From Mactromeris polynyma (Eukaryota > Mollusca > Bivalvia > Venerida > Mactridae), in contig JASFXZ010000026.1 in the NCBI GenBank assembly GCA_032209605.1, positions 2,356,001 through 2,420,000 of the forward strand: 64,000 nt of DNA. The letters are read 5' to 3'. The notes beneath the pieces were generated by a model. That model had not been told where the DNA came from, did no database searches, and saw only the letters and a list, made by a program, of their open reading frames with translations. How positions within the stretch are numbered: the first letter of the stretch is position 1; each line of letters starts with the position of its first letter. Below are positions 36,776 through 45,800 of the stretch, piece by piece. Both the position numbers and the translations under genes were made by a program.

Positions 36776-36948
36776 TTACGTAAGCGTTAGTCAACGAAGC
36801 GTTACAAATGCGTTTGTTGTTGATTCACCTGAATGGACGCCATCGCAGTCTGCGTTATCGTGGGCGTTACGTCGATCGGCGTAAACATCGAATGACGTCA
36901 CTTAACGTAAACCGGTAGAGTATATAAAGCAGAACATTCTCTTATCCA
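36776..36948 (+). promoter_or_regulatory. Core promoter of gene copy 4, with an insert
   Basis: TTACGTAA lies at 36776-36783, CRE TGACGTCA at 36893-36900, TATATAAAG at 36921-36929, and the start is near 36948. Between the TTACGTAA site and the CRE it has about 80 extra bases compared with copies 1 and 3. These are richer in CG dinucleotides (for example gcgttacgtcgatcggcgta) than anything nearby. The CRE-to-TATA gap of 21 bp is unchanged. Confidence 0.8.
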
Positions 36949-37615
36949 GCATAAACACTGAAAACTGTTCACACAGAAAACACAGAGAGGAACAAAACGG
37001 AAGACAAAGTAAGTACAAATATACTTAAATTGTATTTAAATAAGATAAATTTGCTAAAATTCAACATTTGTCTCATGATAAAACTTTGATTACAATTTTA
37101 TACTTAATGAACTGCGAGACTTAGCATTTAAATACCACATTCTAAAAGTGTTAGCATTAGAAAGTAAAGTAATTATTCAAACATGATCAAATATTTTAAA
37201 GCTAGAATTTTTTTCCCAACAGTTGATTTGTGAAAACATAACGATTTATTTCTCAAAAGATGGAATAACAATTAAAATGTCATTTCAAAAACGGCCTGTA
37301 TGTAGCGAAAGAACGAATTTATAATGTCTCATAATTTTTCAAATCAAAGATGTAAAGTATGTTAAAGTATTCCATTACAATGCAGAATTACTAGTATCAG
37401 TAACACTGATATATATATACAGTATATGTTATACAATGTGTTTTCTCAGGCTCCCATGCCTTTGCGTCGCTGGCTAAGTCTATGAATCGTAAAGCACACA
37501 ATGGCGCATACCTTTAACAAGAAAAGCCGTGAAAATGCGCAACAAACGATCTAGGTAACTAAATTATTATGCATTAATAGTCGTTTTTGTATTTATTATT
37601 TCAGCACATTGAAAA
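36948..37615 (+). other. 5' non-coding exon and intron of gene copy 4
   Basis: Exon 1 is 36948-37008 and the intron is 37009-37604, with the coding exon from 37605. The intron ends match the other copies, but the middle (about 37200-37540) is unrelated to theirs and lacks the antisense dispersed element. The last 80 bases before the coding exon are again nearly identical to copies 1-3. Confidence 0.75.
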
Positions 37616-38857
37616 ATGAAATCCCTATTGGTTTTACTACTTGGCGTTACGGCGCATACTTTGGTCAATGGTTTGCCCTTAGATAGTATCAGATGTCCTG
37701 TGAATACGTTGGAGAGTGGGAAATATTTGTTCCCTTATGAGGAAGATTGCGAGAAATATATCCAATGTTCCGTAGACGCAGAAGTAAAGATGACTGCCGC
37801 AGTAAGGCCATGTCCTTTTGCAACATTCTTTAACCAGAAAACTCTCACTTGTACCTCTACAGATGGTATGTTCTGCAAAAATGATAAATGTGCCAATAAA
37901 CAAGATGGAATTAACAGAGATGACAATAGAAATTGCCGCGGATACTGGGAATGTGAGAACGGACACTCCGTCCCCAAATGTTGCCCAATGGAACAAAGGT
38001 TTGAACGTGATGTTCTTAGTTGTGTTGATGTTGGAGTTGATGAAGACGAATGTAATGCAACATGCTTTGGTGACACTTATACCGCTTCAAATGAAACATC
38101 TAATGATACACTGATCGATGTAAATCCAGTCACACCTACTCCCTGTGCACTTAAATCAGTTCCAGGTGAACTAGGTTCTTATTATCAAAACGTTCATGGA
38201 AATGAGATTAAACGTCCATGTGGAGCCGGAACACACTTTGACGAGACTGCATGTACTTGCTTAAGTATACCACATGATCTCGAGTGCAAACCAGAAATTG
38301 ATTTGACCTTTGACTCTGGAAATATGGTGGACAAATCGAATAATGGTCACTACATTAATGTTGAGAATGTTCTAATGGAAGACGGTGTCGGTATCTTTGA
38401 CGGAAGCAGCACAATGGGCATACCAAGATTTAACAACATTGAAATGAAGAAGCTGTTTATTAATATAACATATGACTCGTTTCCATCCCTATTCGCCTCC
38501 ACTCGCGGCATATTGTCTAATGATGGATGTGGAGTTCCTCCGTCAGTCATGATTCAAGAAAACGACACGGATGTCATATTTAGTGTTAGTACCACGAAGA
38601 AGGACGGGATGGTGACTGTAGCTGTTCCAAAACCGTCTGACAATTTAACCCAGAAAACAATAAATCTAAAGTTCGTCGACAACTACCTTACAGGTACAGT
38701 CAATGGTGAATCTGCAAGTGTTGAGGCTGGAGGGTACCTCCAAAGTGTGCAATGTGACCTCACTATTGGAAGATCTAATGAAGACTTCTTCTATGGGAAG
38801 ATAATGGAAATCGCAATTTCTCTATGTGATCCAAAATCCACACCTTCTGCTCAGTAA
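37616..38857 (+). CDS. Secreted chitin-binding / laminin-G-like protein, copy 4 (diverged paralogue)
   Basis: 413 residues with the same order: signal peptide 1-19 (identical to the other copies), two six-cysteine chitin-binding domains, the CGAGTHFDETACTC segment and a LamG-like region. All cysteines are conserved. It differs from copy 1 at about 22 of the first 224 residues, but at about 50 of the last 195, which also lack seven residues. It ends SAQ where the others end SA. The frame is intact, so the gene is functional in appearance. The uneven divergence suggests either different constraint on the LamG half or partial conversion of the 5' half. Confidence 0.85.
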   Translation: MKSLLVLLLGVTAHTLVNGLPLDSIRCPVNTLESGKYLFPYEEDCEKYIQCSVDAEVKMTAAVRPCPFATFFNQKTLTCTSTDGMFCKNDKCANKQDGINRDDNRNCRGYWECENGHSVPKCCPMEQRFERDVLSCVDVGVDEDECNATCFGDTYTASNETSNDTLIDVNPVTPTPCALKSVPGELGSYYQNVHGNEIKRPCGAGTHFDETACTCLSIPHDLECKPEIDLTFDSGNMVDKSNNGHYINVENVLMEDGVGIFDGSSTMGIPRFNNIEMKKLFINITYDSFPSLFASTRGILSNDGCGVPPSVMIQENDTDVIFSVSTTKKDGMVTVAVPKPSDNLTQKTINLKFVDNYLTGTVNGESASVEAGGYLQSVQCDLTIGRSNEDFFYGKIMEIAISLCDPKSTPSAQ

Positions 38858-38980
38858 AGAATGGACAAATCGTTTGTTCAAATGTTTTGTGTTAAATGTC
38901 CTTATTTTGATGTTATTTAAGTTTTATCTGTTCGCTGTGATTTCAAAGTACCTTTGAACGAAATCCGAACATACTTACAA

Positions 38981-38986
38981 AATAAA
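38981..38986 (+). terminator. Poly(A) signal, gene copy 4
   Basis: AATAAA lies 123 bases after the stop codon. Confidence 0.75.
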
Positions 38987-39218
38987 AGATATTTTTATAT
39001 ACATGTTACTTGGTGTTGATATTTTTGTTAAAATAGACTCACTTAAAGTATATGAGAATATGTGTATACGTGTATATTTAAAACTCTTAACTTTGACAAA
39101 AATGAATGAATAATATGAGCTGTATAATTCACATTCAAAGAAAAACAGATATGCTTGGTACGCTGAAGAACATGTATATTTAATACATTTGACGACGAAT
39201 ATTTGGAAAATTGTCTCA

Positions 39219-39433
39219 GTAGATAGTTTCTACATTTACAATATTTACCTCCCTTGTTCTGAGATTGTCGGCTATATTGATAGCCACAGTTGCTTAAAGT
39301 TTATATGGCATAAACTAGCAAGATATAAAAAAACTTATTCATTTTGCCTATGCGGGCAGTTGGTTCAGTACTGTATGTGGAAATTACTCCTATAAGGGCT
39401 TATCAGTTTTGCCTATCAAATTGGCTGATGAGT
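39219..39433. mobile_element. Fold-back element B, unit 4, partial
   Basis: The left arm is present (tagtttctacatttacaata, ttacctcccttgttct); the right arm is cut after ggctgatgagtaagaac. Confidence 0.65.
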
Positions 39434-40254
39434 AAGAACAACCTGTGGCGGCCTCAAATATGACATTTTATACCGAACATACAGCCGCACATCGTTTATT
39501 CGACATCCTTCTATCCGAAAACTTGGTATCATCCGAAATGAATATCAGGTCCCGATGTATCTTATAATGCACATAGATTTGAAATGGGCCATTCGAAACC
39601 ATGTATTATTCGAAATAAAATGTCGGACCCGATGAATTCAAAGAACGAGATCCGACTGTATATTATTGTGTTAGAGTTATCCGGCTGTAATACAGTTGTA
39701 TACGACACTCCTCCCAACCATTACTTATTTACCCAGTACATATAAAAACGCACATTTTTTACCAACCATACTTCTTTAAATTTCATTTTATTACCTTAGA
39801 AACTCACTTTTTAGTAAAATACGAATTGATTGTCTTATAATTAAGCAGATATTTTGCATACACATGCAACATGTCATGTCAATTTCTTTTCTTGTATCCA
39901 TAAAGTCATTTAATGAAAAATAAGAAATCCCACATTATGTGTGATTAAATGTACTGAGTATATGTTACTTCATAAGCGACTGACGACTTTCACACGTTGA
40001 ATCAGAAGTAGAGAAATAAATGACTTTGTGGTTGTGATAATTTTGCGGTTGATAAAGAGCAAACAGTAAAAATAGACTTGAATGAGTTAAAACAATATTT
40101 ATTGTTCAATATATATAATCTAGATTCTACACACATAAATAATTAAGTCTCAATTCATAGGAATTTTATCATCGAAATGTTTTATGTCTTTATATCTAGG
40201 CCATAATATAGTATTGAAAGAAGGACCTATAACGCATAGATAAAATCTGACAAT

Positions 40255-40406
40255 TCACGGTTTCAGCTTCACGAATTCAAGATTTCAACTCCACGAATTC
40301 TAAATATTTTATTCAGAATAATGAAATCATGAATTCTTGAAGATGAAATCGTGACATCTCGAATTCAAGATTATGAATTCGAGAAGTTGAAATTTTGAAA
40401 TCGTGA
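40255..40406. repeat. Palindromic hairpin element, unit 4
   Basis: Same element as 8612-8763, slightly diverged (tcacggtttcagcttcacg at the left). Confidence 0.7.
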
Positions 40407-40580
40407 CTTTCCTACTAGAGAAATGATGAAGTGTGTATGTCACTACTGGTCTTTCGTAACTATCGGACTGTCTGTGTGACTTATTTACAAGCAGAGATGT
40501 AGCAAACACTTCGCACTTGTGTAAACATGGTTCTCAAAAATGGAATATCAAAAAGTGTACACTGAAATGATACATCAAAT

Positions 40581-40820
40581 GAGCGCCGCTGTACGATTTC
40601 CAACATCTCCTTTAGGTGACGTCATTTCCATAAAACGTCACTTGTGACGTCACAGTGTACTGACAGTAAGCAATATTTAGCCCATATATGGCAATATCAA
40701 AATGAAGTGACCAATTGGAGAAAATCTTGTTTCCTGCTTACAAATAGTATCATCACATGTTGCGTTTTCTTCAAGTGACGTCACTTACTGAATAGGTTGA
40801 AACACCCATAGCAGGTCTCA
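40581..40820. mobile_element. CRE-bearing fold-back element, unit 4
   Basis: The best-preserved copy for bZIP sites, with three perfect TGACGTCA octamers at 40617-40624, 40645-40652 and 40776-40783. The last sits in caagtgacgtcactta. Confidence 0.8.
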
Positions 40821-41403
40821 AATTGTGAGGGTGCTTGTTTATCGTAAACGTGTTTGTTGTTTCAGAATATTATGTTACACTTCACAATTGACTCAATTTC
40901 TCGTGAAAATGCCACCAGACTGCGCCAAAAACTCTCTGGATAATGTCATTTTGCCGCAGTAGCACATTCCTGGACACCCAAATAAGCATTTTGCTTGCGA
41001 ACACATCCTACAAACCCTGGCTACGCCTCTGACAAGGGCAGGGTTCTAGAATATATTTCAAAGACACTTGTCCCGGGCTAATACAAATTCACAATTTGAC
41101 TTGTCCGACATAGGAAGCTAGAACATAGTAACAAATGAACATACACAATGATAGCTACATAATCTAAAATTAATAATCACACGTACATATTTGTGGGATT
41201 CTAAGGTTAGTCTTACAACTGAACAATTGCTGATGTTGGTTAGCTTTAAAAACAGATTTGTTCGGGACTAACTTCAACTCAACTGTTGGTAGCACAAGTC
41301 AGCATTCGGCTAGTCCGGAACTTCAGGCTTATGGATTTCTAGAGCCCTGAACGGTGATAAATCATGAACCAAATATGACATTCCCTGAGTATCTGAATAT
41401 TAT

Positions 41404-42560
41404 ACAAGTTTACAAGTTTATTACATTTTCTCAGTTCATGTAAAACATGACAACATGAGTACATAATATACAAAATACAAATACAATGGTAAAGAGGCAG
41501 TTACAATAAGAAAATGAATGCATCATGCACCAGAGATACAATTATAAACAGATATTCAGGGAGAAGGTATTGTTATTCTAATTTTGTTAAAATATGTATA
41601 TATTCAAGAAAAATATGTTGTTTTCGGATGTTTTAAGTCTGGCATTTATTTAAATTTACAAATAATTTCTTTAATCAGCACACAAAGTTTCCTAGTTTTT
41701 ATTATATTGTTAAAGTCTTGGTCCATGAGTAGTTGTAATTTTAATATGTTAGGATGACGATAAAAGGTTTTGGGGATGTGTTTTGTTCTTGACTCGTTAA
41801 AGTGATCACATTCAAGTAGGTAGTGAAATTCGTCACCAATACAATTTTTTTCACATAAACGACATTTTCTCAAATCAAATTCGACTCCTTCCCAGCTTAA
41901 TTTTTCTACCGGAAGTCGATTATTTCTTGTTCTAAACTTGATCATATATCTTAAATACTTGGGTGGAATTTTTACTAAATAATTCTCAAACTTAAACTTA
42001 GATTTAATTAATCTATAAAATTTACATTTACTTGAAGAGTTAAGAATAGAAAACCAGTCGTTAATAAAAAGGTCGCTTAAGTGATGTTTGATAGAACATT
42101 TGAGCCATTTATGGTTTGGAAAATTATGACTTTCCCATATATTAATCAGTCCACATTTCAAAAATATTGCTTTAACATTTCTTAGCCATTTAAATCTGTT
42201 GACGTTGTTTGAGTGAGTGAAATTACTTAATGCAATATTGTAAAGTGATACACAGAGTTTTGGAGTTTCTGGAATAACTAATTTTGACCAGTATGAGATA
42301 ATTCTAGTTTCGATTTCGATTTGAAGTGGTTGTACACCGGTTTCGCCATAGACTATGCAATTTGGAGTGCTTGCTTTTAAACCCAGTACATATTTAAGAA
42401 ACTTTAATTGAACCTTTTCTAGAACATTGTTATTTCCATAGCCCCAACATTCACATCCGTATAAAAGTATCGGTTTAACAATTTTGTTAAAAAGTTCAAT
42501 CTGTAAATCCACTGATAAAAATAGTTCCTTTGCTCGTTTTAATAAACTGAACATATACAG
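41404..42560 (-). mobile_element. 5'-truncated LINE, 3' third of ORF2
   Basis: On the - strand this holds an unbroken open frame of about 300 codons ending at 41646. It corresponds to the region after the RT catalytic block: MFSLLKRAKELFLS, LLYGCECWGYGNNNVLEKV, a YGETGVQPL block, and a C-terminal Cys/His motif (CRLCEKNCIGDEFHYLLECDHF). The 3' end is a repeat of cttgtaaa/cttgtat at 41404-41425, with AATAAA on the - strand at 41422-41417. It resembles CR1/L2-type elements. The 5' end, by homology, is about 15-20 bases after the CDF gene's stop codon. Confidence 0.85.
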
Positions 42561-42572
42561 GAATGTCACGGC

Positions 42573-42877
42573 TTACACCACTTTATGTTCGGATTTCGGA
42601 TCATGAGTGAACTCGTAATCTACGTGAACAAACGCTCGCTCCACATTCGGAAGCCTCTCGAGTTTCTGTTGTAACGGTTCGGCAATATCGTGCGCTTCTC
42701 GTAACGTCATTTCCGGCGAAAGTACAATATCTACCTCAACAAGGAAATGATTTCCAAAGTGAAACGCTCTCACAGTGTCAACTTTCTCCACTTTTTTATG
42801 ATGGTCAACACAAATCCACGTGATCTTACTGATAAAATCTGACGTCGCAGTATGTCCAACCAAAAGCTTGATTTGGT
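42573..42877 (-). CDS. CDF transporter, last coding exon (C-terminal domain)
   Basis: Residues 462-561 and TAA. The acceptor is tttcag before 42877, and the first two bases complete an Asp codon. It carries the ferredoxin-like regulatory/dimerisation domain typical of CDF proteins (DHHKKVEKVDTVRAFHFG, HDIAEPLQQKLERLPNVE). Confidence 0.9.
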
Positions 42878-45800
42878 CTGAAAGTCATGTAACAAAGATA
42901 TGAGTAGTTACATATGGATGCTTCCCTATCACATATACTTAACCTGAATGAAACTAACTCAAAGTTAGTTTTAGTTTAAACATAACTATTTTACATTGAT
43001 TGTGAAACGAGTTCTTACATTTGATACTAATCACTCTCAATGACTTCTTCCTGGCTTCCAACCAGTACTCGCGTCACATTGAGGGACTGTAAAGTGTTTG
43101 ACCAAACCCCACGGGGTTCGAAATCATGACCTTCGGACCAGGAGTCAGACTCTCTACCCCTCGACTACTGGGCCTCCCTTAAAAAAATAGTTTTAAAAAA
43201 TTACCCATGTTCAAATTACGGTTAAAAGTATTTAAAATCTAACCTGAGCATTGATTTAATAACATTATCAACCCATTTAAAGCAACCAAGTTATAGAAAT
43301 TAACAAACAAATGTTTAATATACCAAACGGTACTCGCTCAATATCTAGTTTAATCAGTTTAATAATATTGCATTGCCTTTTATGTACATAAACAAAATCT
43401 TGGCAACTGCAAGAAAATATGCCCGTTACAAAATGTGTAAAAGAGAAGGAATAAGTTTGTTTTAAACAGAAATAGGAACGTTAGTGAATAATAAGAAAAA
43501 TATAAACGATATGATCATTTACGCTGGATGTGGACTATATAAATGAAACATCACACATGCATATTATAAAATATACTTGGTAATGTTAAAAACGTTTCGA
43601 ACTGTTGAAATAATTATAATGACAATAGACTTTCTGACAGATATACAAGTTTACCTTTCTAGTCAATAAACTTAAGAAAATAATGCTTTTTGAATTGATG
43701 ATGTACATTTAACAGTATTGTCTCAAAATTAATGTAGCTGATCGTCGATAAGCATTTCTAATTGCAGTAAAATTGTGTGATCAATCTTAACTATACAAAC
43801 TTAAATGCAGTTGAATTCAAAACCGCAGTACATGTATACCAGTTTACTAATAAAACTGACGTTAAGCGCGACATATGAAATGCATGAGAAAGAAACGATT
43901 GCGTGTAACTTGCAAATTATTAACCTTACTTGTTCCCACATATAGAGGATATTTGATGATTTCGATTGAATATCGAATTCTATTTCACGAGTGGTCAAAA
44001 TAAATTTAAATTTTCACGAGTGGCGTAGGTTTTGTACATTCGAATTGTTGACCATTTGGGAGAGTCCCATTGATCTAGATTGCGTGCGGTTTTGCATTTC
44101 GTTTTCATTTAATTCTTCCATGTTAACTATGATGTTAATGTTGCAGACGAAAAAAGTAAATGTACAAAAGGGAGGTATTAATTCTCATTTCAATGCAAAG
44201 CGAGGCAATTTAATTTAGTTTCTACACAGTGATTTCCCTTTTGGGGTTACAAGTGGGTTACAAAAAGTCCCAAAAATCGGAACCGTGAAAATTTTCACTG
44301 TTTGGATCAGTGGAAACACTCATTTTTATTTCACTGATAAATCTCTATATACCACTAGAAAGCACAAAATAAATGTACTTAATGTTTTTATATTGTATAT
44401 TTTCAGACTATAAATTCGACAGCTCTCCAATTTGGAGGAAAGAAACGTATCTATATATTTAAAGTAGCCAATAACTACATGTATATTCCAAATACGTATA
44501 CATGTACATATGTATGTCAACGCAAAAGTTTCCCAAGTATTTTATTTATATACAGTTTGAAATACAAACCCCATCCTGCGATGATCCAGTTAGCTATGAT
44601 ATATATACTGATCAATATGGCCCCAATAGGGTCCAGGTACACCAAACCATACGTATTCACTTTGGTCTGCATTTCCTTTGATCCTAAAAAGCAGCAGTTG
44701 AATATACAGTAAAACCTCACTCATAGACTTCCTCGTCAATTCCGACAAAAATAATACCGTAGTATCATGGATCAGTTTCTCTCAAGCATGACACATATTT
44801 CTTTGTAAAAAATGACCAATTGTTTACTTGACGATGAAATTATTTGTTTATGCCAATAACCTATTGTAAAGGCATCCGCCTTCGGCGCGGGAGGTCGACA
44901 GCTCGAATCCCGGTAGGGGTCCGTTCTGATATGGCCGGTTGGTGAGCCGTCAGCTAGTTAAGTAATGGTTACCGTGTGACTACCTGCCTGGTGCCTGGCA
45001 TTAAAGGATAGGAATCGGGCAGTAAATGTGCTCAGAAAGTAGATGTCTCATAAAAGAGAGAGAATACAGGAAATGCCACATACATAAGACAGTGCCTCTC
45101 CACGCAGACCTCCGGGAAAACAACAATCCACAAAACACAAGGCACTTAATGAGGTTATAAAGGGTACATATGTTAAGGAACAGAGGCACAAGGAATGGCC
45201 TAGTAGACCAAAGGAATAAATGACTGGCCCTTTAAAAGATGTGACACTATAATAAATAAACACTTCGCTATAACCGCGTGTTTATCGTTTCCAGGGAAGC
45301 AACTTAATATGTAAATAAATTGCATTTCTATAGATTACCTCCCTTGATTAGTAAAACAACATTCGAATTTCTTACCAATATATCCAAATACAATGGCTAC
45401 GAAATTCGCCAGCACGTCGTTCCTGTGATCCAACGCCAGTGCTAACACTGTTGGGTGTGGTACTCGTCGGCACAGCAGAAATAATATTAACTTTACAACT
45501 TAAATGAAAATAAATAATTAGATTATCCGAGTCTTCATAATTGGGTTTGTGTTTTGAATTAATAAAGACTGAGCGACTGAGCATGTTGGTCAATTTTGAC
45601 TTTTAAATTTATTCTTGATGTCTTTTGACAATATCTATAAGGGAAGCAAAACAAAATTTAATGTATAATTGAGCGCTGCTGAACGATTTACTACCTCTTA
45701 GAACTTTAAGCGACGTCATTTCGAGGAAACGTCACATATGACGTAACCATGTACTGAAAGTTTATACTGACAAATTGCCCCACATGACAATATGAAAACG

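Larger units (their letters stand above)
27267..36892 (+). repeat. Tandem-array unit 3
   Basis: A 9.6-kb unit with gene copy 3. The spacer holds fold-back B (29497), MITE fragment (31330), hairpin (31616), CRE fold-back (31940), the single-copy precursor of the 72-bp satellite (33143-33240), dispersed repeat (33665-33930), SINE (34847) and diverged SINE (36071). From about 33000 on it resembles units 1 and 2 less closely than they resemble each other. No additional gene is seen. Confidence 0.85.
36893..41403 (+). repeat. Tandem-array unit 4, truncated
   Basis: It carries gene copy 4 and follows the common spacer up to gagtatctgaatattata (41384-41403), where unit 2 continues at 23301-23310 but this one meets the 3' end of a LINE. 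Within it are a partial fold-back B (39219-39433), a pogo-like MITE remnant ending gatccgactgta near 39660, the hairpin (40255) and the CRE fold-back (40581). This is the right-hand limit of the array. Confidence 0.85.

Noticed and set aside
41646..42569. 307-codon - frame as a host gene
   Set aside because: Its motifs are the C-terminal third of LINE ORF2; the apparent start codon is not an ATG and lies at the truncation point. Domestication is not supported by anything visible.
44868..45268. CDF exon within 44684-45375
   Set aside because: Protein continuity from exon 8 to exon 9 is complete, and the interval is filled by a SINE and its insertion.
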